NCBI GenBank assembly: GCA_963693305.1
Contig: OY855912.1
Span: forward strand, 10,124,001 to 10,188,000
From: Meandrina meandrites
Taxonomy: Eukaryota > Cnidaria > Anthozoa > Scleractinia > Meandrinidae
Length of the DNA stretch: 64,000 nucleotides
Direction of reading: 5' to 3'
The first letter of the stretch is position 1. Each line of letters starts with the position of its first letter. The notes under the pieces were generated by a model that was given only the letters and a program-made list of their open reading frames with translations, was not told where the DNA came from and did no database searches. Positions 25,292 to 37,975 of the stretch are shown in pieces. The translations under genes were made by a program, and so were the position numbers.

Positions 25292-27310
25292 TCTCATCTG
25301 AAGGATATCTTCAAATAGGTTTGTACATAACGAACTTGAAAAGTTTTCTGTTACACTACCAGAAGCTAGCGAGTATTCATCAACAGAAAGTTTATGGCTT
25401 ATATTTTATATGAAGAACGGAAAATGAGGCAAGCTGAAAGCTTGGACGAATAAAAGTAAAGAAATTTATTTATTGTGTTTAGTGATTACATGAAATCGGC
25501 AAATTGATTCCTGGCCTACCAGATATGAAGTTAACATTTGGGTTTAGCTGCAATCTGCCTTGTGTCAGCTGGTGCACAAGCTAGGCCTCGCCTGACAATA
25601 GCTCTATTTCTGCCCCCATTAGGAACCCATGTCAGCGTTCTGAGGCAGTTCCTGTCTCGATCTTGTTTCTGGATAAGCCATTTTCTACTCACTTTTTTCA
25701 TTATCTTTTGATCATTTCGCGTCCTTTCCCTAGTCCATTTCTATGTGCCTTTGCCATACTTTCCTTGAGCGAGACGTGCCCTCCACCTTTGGCTTACACC
25801 CAACCCTTGGCTAAACCCAATCTCGTGCGTTCCCTTGCGTGCTCTTCCATAAGTTTCTTTTCTTGTTTCTACGTGTGCTACCTTGTGTTCTTCCAACACT
25901 CCGTGAGAGTTACTGAACGTTATCTCTTACAATGCATCATACGTTCCCTTGTCTCCCTACCCTTTATCCGTGCAGTTCCCGTAGGTTCCACCTTACGTCC
26001 CTTGACGATCAGCAATTCCCCGTGCGCTTCGTTGTGTCCCCACTGCTTTACTTCCAACGTCTTTCTGCATTCCCTTACGCGTTTTCCGTGCGTTCCCCGA
26101 TAGTTCACACGTCCATTCCCATTTGCGTACCCTTGTGCGTTCTGCGTTTTTTGAGTCCCTAACAGTCGAAATGAGTAGAGGAGGAGTCAAGTAACCAGGT
26201 TTGAAATTCGAGCTTGGATGATCATCATCTTTCGCCAATAATGGAATTGAAATCTTTTCTAATGTGAGGTTCTAGTAGAATAGCTCACTTTGGAAGCACG
26301 ATAGCCTGGAACCTAGAAGAGTATCCGTGCAAGGGTGCTTATCGGATTGTTTGTATGGAACAAAAAAATGAACATCAGACTTGCTGTGTACTCGGAAAAG
26401 TTTTATAGAATAGAAATAAGATGTCTTACAGTGCATTCTCCTGTTTTGTCATTCGGAAGAATTCAGCTCCCGGAACGTCTTCCTTTTTTCAGTGTCACAT
26501 GTTTAGTATTGTCCTCTCCCAGTACTCTATCTCAAGTTCGTTGTCTTCTCTTGAATTCAAATCAACCCTGAAATCACCGCGAGGAAGCGCACAGGGGATA
26601 ACGAAGGAGGCAGCGCACGAGGAAAGCATCTGGGGGTGCAGAAAGGAACGTGCGGGGAATTTACGGGTAACGCAGGGGTGGGAACATACAAGAAGAGTAC
26701 GCGACACCACAAGCATTGTGCTTTGAAATTTTGTCGTGTTGAAATAAAGGATGATGACGACGACGACGACGATGATGATGATGAGGGGGATCGAGAGTAA
26801 CTTGCTTATCAATTTTCGGGCTGCCATCTGCAATCTTGTTTTTCTGAAGAGGATGATGAGGATAAAAAGTAACAAATGAAGCAGAGAGAACGAAGGGAAG
26901 AAGTACGAAGAAATATCTGAATAAATTCAAGAAAATGATTTCAGGGCATGCAAGGAAATGAAAAAAAAAAAAATGTTTTCCAGTTTGTGGCATAGTGTAA
27001 GAATCGTTGAAATTAACCTGACGACAGCAGAAGTATTTCAACATGCTTTTTGGGGCAATAATATTATCTTTGAAATTGTGAAATCTCGTTAGCCTAGCAA
27101 GTAGAGTTTTGATATGTAAAATCGGGGATATTGAATTGCAAATGACTTCAAAAAATGTAATTAATATTCATATTTAGTGTCACCTTTACACGAGGAGACT
27201 GAGAGATAAGCTTCGAAGGCCATGTTGCTCAATATCTGTTATTTTTGACCATAATGAACGTTACTGGCGTGGATAATTGATTCTACGTGGCCTATGAAGC
27301 TTCACGTTCG
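25292..27310. other. Intergenic; pyrimidine-rich degenerate repeat and GAC/GAT tract
   Basis: Positions 25720-26165 are strongly pyrimidine-rich, with loose repeats of the type GTGCGTTCCC/CGTTCCCTT. A reading frame of 146 codons there has the biased composition expected of such a repeat and is not called. Positions 26749-26785 are a (GAC)n/(GAT)n tract. No gene is seen. Confidence 0.4.
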
Positions 27311-29234
27311 TCCTCTAGAATGGAAACTGTCAGCGAACGGTCGGAGAAACATCAATATCCTCGGTAAGTCAGTTTATTTTGCCGTTATCACAATAATAAT
27401 TTTTATCTTTAATATTGGTTTCGTTGTAGCTTAAGTTTGGTTGCGTTTCACTGCATTTTGCTTTGAAGCTGTACAGTTTAAATAAGTGAACAAACCAGGA
27501 AAGTGGCCTATTGAGTGTTTGAGAATTTCTGAGTACGCAGAAAATGTACAGTGCGCGTGTCCATTGTCTTTTTGTTGTATTAGTGCGTTTATCTTCCAAC
27601 AACATGATTCATGACGTTCCTGATAGAATCTTGTTAAAAAATAAACAAAACAAAGGGGTCTGAAGCAGTATATCGAAATCCTTTTAAACAGTGTGTAAAA
27701 CCGATGTAAGAAATGAGTTGAAAGCTGTTAAACCTTCTTTATTTCTATCCAGGCGACTGTAATGGCAGACGAAATGAACAAAGATTGAAAACCCTTATCG
27801 AACATAAAAAGCCTGACTCCAGAGAATACTGTTTCTAGACAGGTTAGTGAGTTTACGTTATTGAAATGATTAATTATTTATTTAGGTATTTTCACACGTT
27901 ACTTGGCAGTTTTATTGGTTTATTTTATTTTCCTTTTACTACATGGTTAAGTTCCAATCAGTCAGTTTTGCTATGACCATAGGCGGTACAGAGCTTGGCA
28001 GAGGAGATGGGATTTGTGCACGTGGGGGTGGGGGATGCCACCTCCTCTGATTTTGAAAAGGGGCTCAAATCTGGGAGGGATATTAAAACATTTCGTAGCT
28101 GTTCATCGATTTTTGACGTTGCCACACACCTTTTCTCATAAAACTCTCGGTAAAACATGGCTTGGGCAAGAGGGTAACCCTCCTAGCAGGGAGGAATAGC
28201 TTTTCTTCATATAAACAGGCCCTGAAAGAGTTTTTGTACTGCCCAGAATCCCATTCGGTCTTATTGTTCATGATTTATGCTTTTGACAGGGTCAACGTTT
28301 CTTCAATTAGGCGAAAATGAGATGTAAAGCATAGATTGCTTGACGATCACTTGTTAATTTTGACATCCTCAGTACCCCACCCCCCTTCCCTAGACCATGA
28401 CTATTAGCATAACCCAGGGTAAGGAAAATTGGGAATATCCAAAACTGTAGGAATTTCAAAACTTCAAGATTTAAAGGTTAATTCTGAAATAGGCTACAGA
28501 TTTCAAAACCTCGGGTCTAAAATGGGTTACACATTTAGTGGGAAGGACTGAAAATAAATGACGTAACTGTAACCCTAAATGACCAAAGTTGTGCCTCAAA
28601 TAAACGATCCAAATTTTCAATTGCAAATAAACATATTTCCAACAGTGGGCACTTATACCCCTCCCAGACCCCCTGGAAATACAAGTCCTAATGTAAACAC
28701 AAATTCTCCTAACATGTGGCCTACATATTATAGAACAAAATGAGAAAATTCTACCGATATCATAGATTGACATAATGGAAACGAGTTATAGCGACCCCAA
28801 GTTTTATTTGACGAAACATTAAATTCAGATCATCTCAATGTCGAATTTAAGTGTTGTTTAATTCCAAACTGCAGATGATTAATGTTTAGGTTATCCACCT
28901 TTTCCAGGCTGTATATGCACGGAGTAGGAACAGTATCAGATGAATGGACAAGGAAAGTTTAAAGTCAAGGTGGACACTTCTTAAACAGGTCAGTGAATTT
29001 ATTATGTTATTTTCTCTTGGTCGACCTTGTAGCACCTAGAAAAGCTGGTTTCCATTAGATCACTGGCGCTGTTTGGTCTCCGCCGATTCATTTGTGTTAT
29101 TGACAACAAATTAATTTCCTGAGTTCTGAGTTATTTTTTTCAGACCTTCGCCAACATGCGTCCAATGAACTTCCATACTTCAAAAATTTCGTCATTATTT
29201 AGACTCTTGGTTTTAGGCCATAGTAACTTGATTA

Positions 29235-29935
29235 AAAACATGAAACAAACAGCGGTAATAAACATTGTGAAAAATCGCATTTTACTAACTTGACGTTTCG
29301 TATGCTATGCAACATACATTTTGTGTATCCAACTTCTATTCTTTCGTCAACCTCAAGATCATCTTTCAGAACACACGCCGCATCAAATCCTTCTTTCCGT
29401 ACAAAGACCGCCTTAATCATCGTTCTCAGCGATCTAAGGTCATTTACAAAGCTGGCTGCTGGGTCTGCAATGATGTTTATATTGGTAAAACAAAACGACG
29501 ACTTCATGACAGGAAAACTGAACATTTTAAGGCCCTGACTAAAAGCGATCATCTATCAGCTATCGCTGATCATATCATTACCACGGGCCATAACATCAAA
29601 TGGGATCATTTTGACATTCTAGCGCCCGGCAAAACTGACCTCCATTGTAAAATTAAAGAGACCTTATTCATTCAAGAGCTACAACCCTCATTAAATGCCA
29701 ACGTTGGCAGTGAGAGGTTGTTGCTCTATTAACCTAAGCGATAATATTAAGTTACTGCTGTAGATCAATTGTCTCAGTCTAGGTTCCAGACCCTTTTCAT
29801 AACAATATATAATAGTCGTTAAAATTTTGTAACGGTCGTACTTTTGAAAATGTATGTTGCATAGCATACGAAACGTCAAGTTAGTAAAATGCGATTTTTC
29901 ACAATGTTTATTACCGCTGTTTGTTTCATGTTTTT
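29235..29935 (+). mobile_element. Penelope-like retroelement remnant flanked by inverted repeats
   Basis: An 88-bp sequence at 29235-29321 is repeated inverted, essentially perfectly, at 29847-29935. Between them is an open frame for a GIY-YIG domain. Penelope-like elements end in such an endonuclease and often carry inverted terminal copies. The reverse transcriptase part is missing, so this is a short internal or terminal remnant able to fold back on itself. Confidence 0.75.
29307..29732 (+). CDS. GIY-YIG endonuclease domain (Penelope-like C terminus), remnant
   Basis: The 141-residue frame contains KVIYKAGCWVCNDVYIGKTK, with the paired cysteines and Y-I-G-K-T typical of the GIY-YIG core. 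R-L-H-D-R-K-T-E-H follows, matching the catalytic Arg/His helix region, and then I-K-E-T-L-F-I-Q-E-L-Q-P-S-L-N. The first Y of the GIY motif appears as V-I-Y-K-A-G-C. The domain nicks DNA for target-primed insertion in Penelope-like elements. It starts inside the left inverted repeat, lacks any RT, and is intact only over the endonuclease. Host function is not suggested. Confidence 0.75.
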   Translation: MQHTFCVSNFYSFVNLKIIFQNTRRIKSFFPYKDRLNHRSQRSKVIYKAGCWVCNDVYIGKTKRRLHDRKTEHFKALTKSDHLSAIADHIITTGHNIKWDHFDILAPGKTDLHCKIKETLFIQELQPSLNANVGSERLLLY

Positions 29936-29939
29936 TTCG

Positions 29940-31150
29940 TCATTATTGCCAGACAGGTTTCTAAAACAAAAACAATAAACGATCACAAAGGCACAAAAGT
30001 TACCTCAAGACATGTTCTTTTATACCTGTGACGTCATAAAGTCGACACTAAACCTTAAAGGGATCTTCTACTTTTATGACATTTTGACGTTGAATTGTTT
30101 GAAATAATGCCTAAACTCCAAATATTTCAGGACAAAGGAGATATAACATTTAATAGTAAACAATCAACTAAAAAGATTATGGCTTTTAAATTTCCCGTGC
30201 GCCGCCATTTTGAATTTTACGATGTGTAATAGTTGCCCAATTGTTTCACCGAAAGATTCTCTGCTTCCAAACAAAGTTGAGTTAACTGTCGTGTGTTCCT
30301 TACATTATTGGCCATAGTTCGTCATGAATGAACTGAATACGGCGCCCGTGTAAAACGCTCAAAAATCCGCTCGATGCCATTTATGCAACTGGCTTCGTGT
30401 TTTGACGTTTTAAAATATAAACCATCGTCAAAAGTTTATTGCATGGCCAAGAATAACTGGCCCAGAAGAAATTCAAGCGAAAATTTACAAAGTTTTTAGC
30501 TTAAAGAACATCTTTAAGCCCCTAAAAAATAAAGGGAACCGTCGTTACTCCAGTGATTTTACATTTCATTTATTTTGTCGTACGCACACCAATAGTCTCG
30601 ATTCAATTTTAGTTTTCTCCAATTGCCTTGTGATCGAACGATCCGTATTATTTACATGAAAACCAGCCGTACAATAATTAAGTCTTGTTCTTTATAAAAA
30701 AAAATGCCAAATAAGACAACAGAGCGAAACAAATCTAGGTAATTGCATATCAGATTCCAAGTTTATCATCATTAAACAATGCGAGAAATAATCAAAATAT
30801 TCAAAACGCTCCAGATGTGCTTTTTGACAGCGTCTGAAGATTAAATCGAATTGTTTTTAGTTTTTATGGATGAATTTCATAAAGCTTGGCGAGGATACAT
30901 ACATTCATCCGCACCTTTTAAAAGTTTGCAGCAGAATTTTGCCACAATTTTCGTTCAAATAAGCAGCTCAAAATACCGTTTCAGACCGAAGCGTTAACAA
31001 ACAACAAATTTCATGACAAATTGGCGTTTGTTGCTGTGGGAACGTTTACTGGGTACCATTTCTTGTAACATTCAGTAATTTTTTCATTTAGTTAGTTGAT
31101 TTTGTAATGTGAAGAAGTAACACGTTTAAATGGAATTTCTTTTTGGTTTT
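29940..31150. other. AT-rich non-coding sequence
   Basis: No exon, RNA gene or clear element was recognised. Confidence 0.4.
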
Positions 31151-31236
31151 CTTTCAGGACGCTTTTCATTCACCGGCCGCTGATTTCAAGATAAGAAGAC
31201 CAGGAATCCGCACAGGAATCGAAGCTGCACAAGAAA

Positions 31237-34200
31237 GTAATTTTTTTAAAATATTTCGACGGATTTTTTCTCATTTGCAAATATCGAGGCTTAAAACCTT
31301 TTTCGCAAGATAGTAGTGTATTTGTGTTGTAATTTCAAGTTAATAGCTAAAATTTATTTCCAATTGACAAAATTTATTTTTTCCAACCGAAAAACTTAGA
31401 TTTTCTGTTAGTGCAGTGCATGTTGAAATCTTAAATTTATATTTCTTAGTAACCGCTGTTCAAAATTTTTAAATTTTCCCGCCAAAAAACTTAGAAAAAA
31501 TACAGGCGCTCAAAATACGCATGCGCCATTTTTTTTACAACGTTCCCATGATCATTTTTGTAATTTCCCCGCCCAAAATTCGCATGCGCCGTTTTTTTTA
31601 ATTCGAGTAATAAAGTTAACATTCTGAAAGAAGTATTTTAATTGTATTATGTTATCAATTAAAGTATATTTCCAAGCGTGTCTCTGTCTTTTATTAATTA
31701 AATTAACACAAAGACTCAAAATACAATCAAATAATATTATCTTTAATTTCATCTTTATTGTCTTACACTTTTCTCGTTAATAACTTAATTACTTAATTGA
31801 AAATCAATTAAAAAAATGTTCACAACTTTTTATCCCTCTATATACTAAGACTTTTGGCGGGAAAATTTGAAAAAATTTGCACAGCGTTTCCCCTGACAAC
31901 TTTTTCAGAGAAAAAATTGACAAGGGTCCGCTTGAAACTTTTCCCGCCAAAAATTAAACACACCATCTCGTACAGAAACTTTAGAAATGCGATTCTTAAA
32001 GCAGTTCAAGTTAATAAAAACCTTCCGAATTTTTAACGCGAAACTAAACATGTTCTTAAAGTTTCTTATACGAGTTGGTGTGCAAAGCAATAAATGTCAC
32101 CAAGGTGAAGTCGAAAGCCATTAACTTTGAAATTTCTTCAAACATATCACCAAAAGCAAATTGAAAACAAAAAGAAAAAGCTTCAGCGTAGATCAAAACT
32201 TCAACGAGAATTTCAGATTGTTTATTGGCTTTGTACTCCACCTTGCTGGCATTTTAGATACTCGTTACATTGGACAGTCGAAAATAAAATGAAAACTTGT
32301 TCTATCCTAAGTTCAAACCGTACGATCTAAGAAAATCACGTTGTCAAGTTTGTTCTCAAGTTGGTTCATTCAATGTTACAATCATTTGCTAGTTTTGTAA
32401 AACTTGAAAGCCTAAAGGGAAGATTTATTTTTTATTGATCGCTGTCCTTTGTAACAAGTACTGAACCTTACAACTTACAATTACAAATAACCGTTTTTAA
32501 AACTAAAGTCTGGTTGAAAAGGAAACATAAAATAACTGGAAGTCGTTTTTGGATTACGCGAAGCCGAATTCTTCAAAAGGATGTTACACGGACCACAAAA
32601 ACGCAAGAATTCTTGAAGTGTTTCATGAATTTTGTTTCAAAAACAGGAAGAAGAAGAAGAGGAAGAAGAAAAATTGCAGAGGTTATAACTGCGCAAAGTT
32701 GTTTTAGAGGATGTTTTCAATAATAAAATTGGTTGCATTCAAGGCGCAGATTTGAACGTTTCGTATACAACCTTATTTAAAGCGTAAAAATAATTGTGTA
32801 AATTGCCTTTCAGTGGCAAGATTTTTTGTTCACCAAGGAAATATTATCGCGTTTCTTTGAAGATCAACTACTGACAAAACAAAACAACAACTTCAAAGTG
32901 GAAATTTGCATGTAAAATAAATCGCTTTTAGTTGTATCAGATCAGACCAAAAAAATACCGAAGCTCCTCCAGTTTGGTATATAAAATATTCTCAAATTGT
33001 TTTGATTTCGGGCGACTATTCGATGAAGTTGAAAGTTACGTACTGCGAAAGAGAAATCTATCGTGCGCATTTACTTGTCATCACACTTCAGCTTCAAAAC
33101 AGTAAACAATTGCTGAAAATGCTGTCAAAGTATGGATGATTTGTCAACGACGAAAACAAATCAACTTTTGTCTAAAATGAATCAAACAGTTCCGATTTTA
33201 ATTGTGATGTCATAGTTATTTCACTTTAATTAACGAACTGGTTATAATTTGGCGAAATAACTTTAGAAAAAATCATTTCAGGTAAAAAGAGTTACGTTTT
33301 TGTGGTCCGCAATGTGTACAAACTTTCTGCAAATTTACATAGACGTAGCTGTGCGACTTTACATAACTTCAACCAGACATAGTCAAAAAACAGTTATAAA
33401 ACAGTCCAAGAGAACGTATACATTTGAAGGGTCTAAATAAAAAAAAATTGAAAAAAAAAACAAAACAAAAAGGAAAAAAGGAACAACTAAACCCCGACAA
33501 TAAAGGCAATAAGATTTTGTACGAGCTAATCAAATCGTCTTAGGAAACAATCCTTGGCTACTGCAATTCTAACTTTCATTTAAGATTAGACCCTTCACGT
33601 GTTATGTTCTCTTGTCAACAACAAGTTTACGACATCACATTTTAAAGTGACACTGCTCTAGATGACCCAATAGTTGGCAGAATATAAAAACTATTGCAGA
33701 AGTCAAAAGGGCATGATCCCGTCGTCAAATTCTGCTTAAATATTTACATAACAAAACAAATGGTTGCAAAATATAAACAAGAAAATTTTTATTTTCGCTG
33801 TAGCGGATGATAAAAGGGCGCTGTTTTCTCGATGAAAAATATGCTGTCGTTTTAAAAAAATAGGTCCTATCATTTCTAAAAAGATCAAGCCCTTCTAGTG
33901 TTGCAAACATCGAGGTTGTATGATCATGAACCCGGCCAAATTTAAACAATTTTAAATCAAATTTAAACAAAACAACAAAATGTTTCGGTTGTCTTTGCGA
34001 TGATTGTTGTAAAATTGAATTCTGTTACCAAAATATTGTTCAGTAAAAATTGGGATGAAATATAAAAATTTGGTACTTTTCAGTTCTGTAGTTTTACCAG
34101 CTTCAGTTTGAGTAATAGAAAACGAAAAAGGTTATCAGCAAAATTTCGTAAACAAAGAAGGTAATCACAGAATACTAAAGAATATTAATAATTTCAGTGT

Positions 34201-36190
34201 CTGGCCAACGTTTTTGCACCTTTTCCTGAACACGTTAGTTTTTGTGCAAAAGATTATGGAGGCTCACGCCGAAGAATGTTTCCAATGAAACGAAAAATTT
34301 TCTAATTTTTCATAAAAGTATTAAAAATTCCCCTAAGTTTTCGTGAGCAATATATTTATGGAACGTACAAGAATATCGAATTCCCCGCGCGTTTTCCAAT
34401 CGCTTCCACGCATATTTCATCTCACTTTCAGTGCCACTTAAAAATACAATGCTTTTTACAGAACGATTTCCACACAAATAATGAGAACTTGTTTTCATTA
34501 CGTTCAAGATTTATAATACAACTAACCCGAGTCATAATATCAAAATTTTAATTCTCCTTACTTGCTGTGAGAATTTAGCGGCACATCAAGATAATATGCT
34601 ATGGCTATCAGTACTGCAAGCTGATGACTTACTAATTCTTTTAACTGGTTTTCGGTATTTCGTTTCTAGTTCAGAGAATTTGGCGATACATCAAGACAAT
34701 ATGTCCTTGCTACTTGACGACTGACAACGATATTGTAAAGAGAAATTAAAAGTTGTTCAATCTTAAGAATTAAAGAATCGAAAAATAAAATCGGTATACA
34801 GTCAACTCAAACCAAAACCAACACCTATCTAGCAGCCGAATTGAAAAATATGGTTTCCTTTGGCGAAAGAGAATTTCAAAGTTTCCCATCCGACCCTATT
34901 CAAACCCCTACAAATCCGACTCCGAACAAACGCTTTTAGAAATTGTACCCGTGGGGTCCATTGCTTTTGTCCCTAAGGTTTCTTGAACACGGGCGATAGG
35001 GCGAGAGTTGACTGTATCAGTATTATTTGTGTGGAAATCTTTGAAAACAATCCGAATAGTTTTACACTTTTCGGCTAAAAATGGTGCTTTTTTGAAATAA
35101 GTTTTGCGGTGTTCTTCAAATCTTTTCCGAATACAATGTTGTCTCCAAAAATCCACGTACTCGTGATTTAACACGAACGATTATATCAAATTGGATCGCG
35201 AGTTTAACATTTTATTACACGGCACCATTTTTACCAGAAAGTGAATAAAATATATGACGTTCTTATCTTTGTAGAGCCTTCTCCAGAACTCCATCCACCA
35301 ATGCTTTGCCTTTCATCCTGCTCATCATTCAATCGGTTCTCCTCGTTCGTCATTCTTTCTAGTGGAAAAGTAGGCAGAAAACAGGTTAAACAAGCAGCTA
35401 CAAGCCACAAACGACGACAAACTTTAAACCATGACAACAGCTTTGAACGTACATAGCAGTAATGAGGTCAGTGTAATGAATAAATTCTGGCCAACGTGGT
35501 ACAGGCTCAAGCTGTACTTGAACCAAACCTTAAAAAATTTTGGCAGCAATTTGTTCAGCAAATTCAACACTCTAGGGCTTGCTTTATCGACATTGCAAGT
35601 TATCTGTTTCAAGCATGCCGCGATGAAATGAATGTCAAGCTGCCGTGAAATTCCCTTGCCACGTGGTAAAACTCGTGCTCCTATTCAATTCTACCAAAAT
35701 GTTCAAAATTCAACTGCACTCAGCAGGTTTCTTGAAAACTTGCAAAGCTCTTCGTAGACATCTAATAGGCTGGTTTGATTATTATCGAATTATTTTGAGC
35801 TAAATATAAGTAGGGAATTGCCGTTAAGCTCAGTGAGCGACGCGCAGAATGAACTCGAGCAAAAGTAAACGAAATGAGCGCAAAATAACATTAACTGAAA
35901 CTTCAAACCACCGAAAAAACTCACCTTTCGCGTTTATGTCAGGGTTTAAGAATTCAAGTTAATGTTTTCTTCTTCGCTGTCGTCTTCTCCTTCGTCACAG
36001 CCTACATCTTCACACCTCCATGACCAGTTTCGTTTGACACAAATTCAAACTCTCTTTGAATATTGATGAGAAGCATGTACCAATCGCTGACAGATACGTC
36101 ACTTGACGTTAAAAGTGTGCACGCTTTGAAAACAATTAAAAAGCGATATGTTAATCAGTACAGGGCATTTGTACAATCGGGTCATGTTGA
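31237..36190. other. Long AT-rich non-coding stretch
   Basis: Scattered short frames lack conserved features. Repeated TTCCCGCCAAAA and CGCATGCGCC words occur at 31470-31600 and 31850-31960. A (GAA)n tract is at 32646-32672. A weak minus-strand exon candidate is discussed in findings (35243-35364 and 35928-36030). Confidence 0.4.
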
Positions 36191-36206
36191 AAGGAAAATT
36201 GCCAAA

Positions 36207-36636
36207 GGGGGTGGGGGGGGGGGGAATACACGTCAAACTCTTCCAATGTAACTGACTTACCAATTATTTTTTACAATCGGTCTGTCAGTTTCTCTTTTTT
36301 TATTTTGAAATCTGTGACCGTTGAAATCCCCACCGCCCCCCCCCCCCCCCAAAAAAAAAAGACGCCCAAAAAACAAGAACAAAAAAATAACAATGACAAT
36401 GTTAATACAAAAAAGGAAAACATTGATCGGACGGATTTGAACTAAAATCCGTCAAATTGAAAGGCGAGGTACCTACACAGATTTGCCACGAGGGGAACGG
36501 ATGTCAACTAGTGTTTCTTGCTTAATTCTATCGGTAGAAACGACTATTTCATGCTATACTCAAAAATGAGTTTAATCCCACCAGATCTCTTGCCCCCCCC
36601 CCACCCCGCACCCCTCCTCTGGGGGGGGGGGGGGGG
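36207..36636. repeat. Cluster of poly-G / poly-C tracts
   Basis: Three homopolymer clusters occur within 430 bp: G-rich at 36207-36224, C-rich plus poly-A at 36335-36360, and a C-tract facing a G-tract at 36593-36636. The last can form a strong G/C hairpin or a G-quadruplex. Confidence 0.8.
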
Positions 36637-36996
36637 ATAAGGAAGAGCAGACGGCTGACACATCAGACAACTTTTGGCCCGACAATATGATAAACGAAGC
36701 TTACGTGCTTGGCCTCCAGTCCGCCCGCTTTTCGAGGAAGTATTTTTCGAAGTAAGGAAATTCTATGTCAACTTGAATTTTGCTGCGTAGAATTTCAAAG
36801 GCACTGCCAATATACTTTTCCCTTTTTTAATCAAAGGGATAAATTTATCGCGGTGACCGTCATCTTGGTTTCCGCGACCATGGTCACCGTCACCTTACAG
36901 TAAAAAAACTACCTCACTGGAATCTCTATTTTCATTCGCCCGCTGTAAACACTACCTCTATTGTTATTCAGGGCTAGAGGCATTGTTATGACCTTT

Positions 36997-37051
36997 TATC
37001 TATTGTTTTTAAAACCAATGAATATCTATCTATTGTTTTTAAAACCAATGA
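36997..37051. repeat. Direct tandem duplication of about 30 bp
   Basis: The word TATCTATTGTTTTTAAAACC followed by AATGAA occurs twice in succession. It is a simple local duplication. Confidence 0.7.
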
Positions 37052-37117
37052 AGTAAGTCGAAAGAATTGGTTCTACCGAAACAAAGAACTAACTAACCTT
37101 TAGCTTTATTTACAGTG

Positions 37118-37330
37118 GCGCTTTTCTTTGGAACAATTTCTTGAGGAACTACGCACAGTTAATCCATTAGGCCAAGAAGCATTAATAAATGGTTTTCTTC
37201 ATCGGAATCTCACAAGGCAAATCTGTAAACCAGTCTATAAGAAAAGTCTCGTTCTCGGGACCGCAAGGAAGAAAATTTACAGACCGAAACATAACTTTCA
37301 CGCCGTTAAGACACGTTCAGCAAAAAAGTG
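37118..37330 (+). other. Unidentified open segment after a good splice acceptor
   Basis: After CTTTATTTACAG an open frame reads WRFSLEQFLEELRTVNPLGQ and continues for about 70 residues with natural-looking composition. It then runs into a SINE (37345 onward), whose translation (LVAEWLQH...) is a familiar artefact. No family is recognised and no partner exon was found. It may be a lost exon or chance. Confidence 0.2.
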
Positions 37331-37344
37331 GCCTTGCTCACGCG

Positions 37345-37465
37345 AGTCTCTCGTAGCTGAATGGTTACAGCATCCAAGTGGTTTCTGGGAGGCCATTGGT
37401 TCGATTCCTGTCGCGGACACAGAATCTTTTCTTTGTCCAACGCTTGTGACAAATGTGAATTATAT
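37345..37465 (+). mobile_element. tRNA-derived SINE fragment, second family
   Basis: TCGTAGCTGAATGGTTACAG (A-box region) and GGTTCGATTCCTG (B box) precede an ACAGAATCTTTTCTTTGTCC body. This is the same family as 18085-18196. Confidence 0.7.
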
Positions 37466-37870
37466 ATCAGTTGGTTCATTTATTCTTATTATGATGCAAA
37501 AACTACGGTTAAAAATGCTTCTGTGATTTGCGAAGTCAAACGCAAAGCCGCTGCATTATCGGCAGCACCTCGCGTTCTATTTCACTTCGGTTCTTTTCTG
37601 TTGTCACGAGTTTTCATAGATTGGGTTGGCAAACTGAGTCAGTGGTCTTAGTTTGAAATGTATTTAGGATATGATCGATACATCGTCGGATATTCCTCGG
37701 AAGTCTTTGGACATATTCAGTAAATGATTGGAAGCGATCGAACCCAATCAAATGATTTATGGATTATTTTTGAAAATCTTCGGCAAAAAGACTGAAACTT
37801 TTGGAAAATAGTCGGAAACTTCGGCAAATCTATTTAGAAACTTTATAGAAACTTCTGGTTGTACAAAGCT

Positions 37871-37975
37871 CTACCCTGCGTGCAGACGTCTCCTATTTCC
37901 TTCCTTCTCTCGGAAAAGGGACGTCCCTTTTCCGAGAGAAGCAAGGATATAGGAGACGTCTGCACGCAGGCTACA
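37871..37975. mobile_element. Near-perfect palindromic MITE
   Basis: Two arms of about 50 bp meet at GGGACGTCCC. The outer ends read CCTGCGTGCAGACGTCTCCT and its complement. The element is almost loopless and would form a long hairpin. Confidence 0.8.

Larger units (their letters stand above)
27320..31236 (+). ncRNA. Possible spliced non-coding transcript (four candidate exons)
   Basis: Four short segments have good splice borders on the plus strand: a first exon ending 27363 (CCTCG|GTAAGT), 27753-27842 (CTATCCAG| to ACAG|GTTAGTG), 28908-28988 (TTTTCCAG| to ACAG|GTCAGTG) and 31158-31236 (CTTTCAG| to GAAA|GTAAT). All reading frames of the joined exons soon meet stops, so a long non-coding RNA is the simplest reading. 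With an alternative acceptor at 27769 the first two exons would encode a 38-residue peptide beginning METVSERSEK. Support is splice signals only. Confidence 0.25.

Noticed and set aside
25663..26103. 146-codon plus-strand reading frame downstream of TSC2
   Set aside because: It is composed of a pyrimidine-rich degenerate repeat. The Ser/Phe/Pro/Leu bias follows from base composition.
29860..29882. Possible hammerhead ribozyme (GAAACGTC after a small stem) at the end of the Penelope-like remnant
   Set aside because: Penelope-like elements can carry hammerheads, but the other half of the core (CTGATGA) is absent before the stem, so only a partial resemblance remains.
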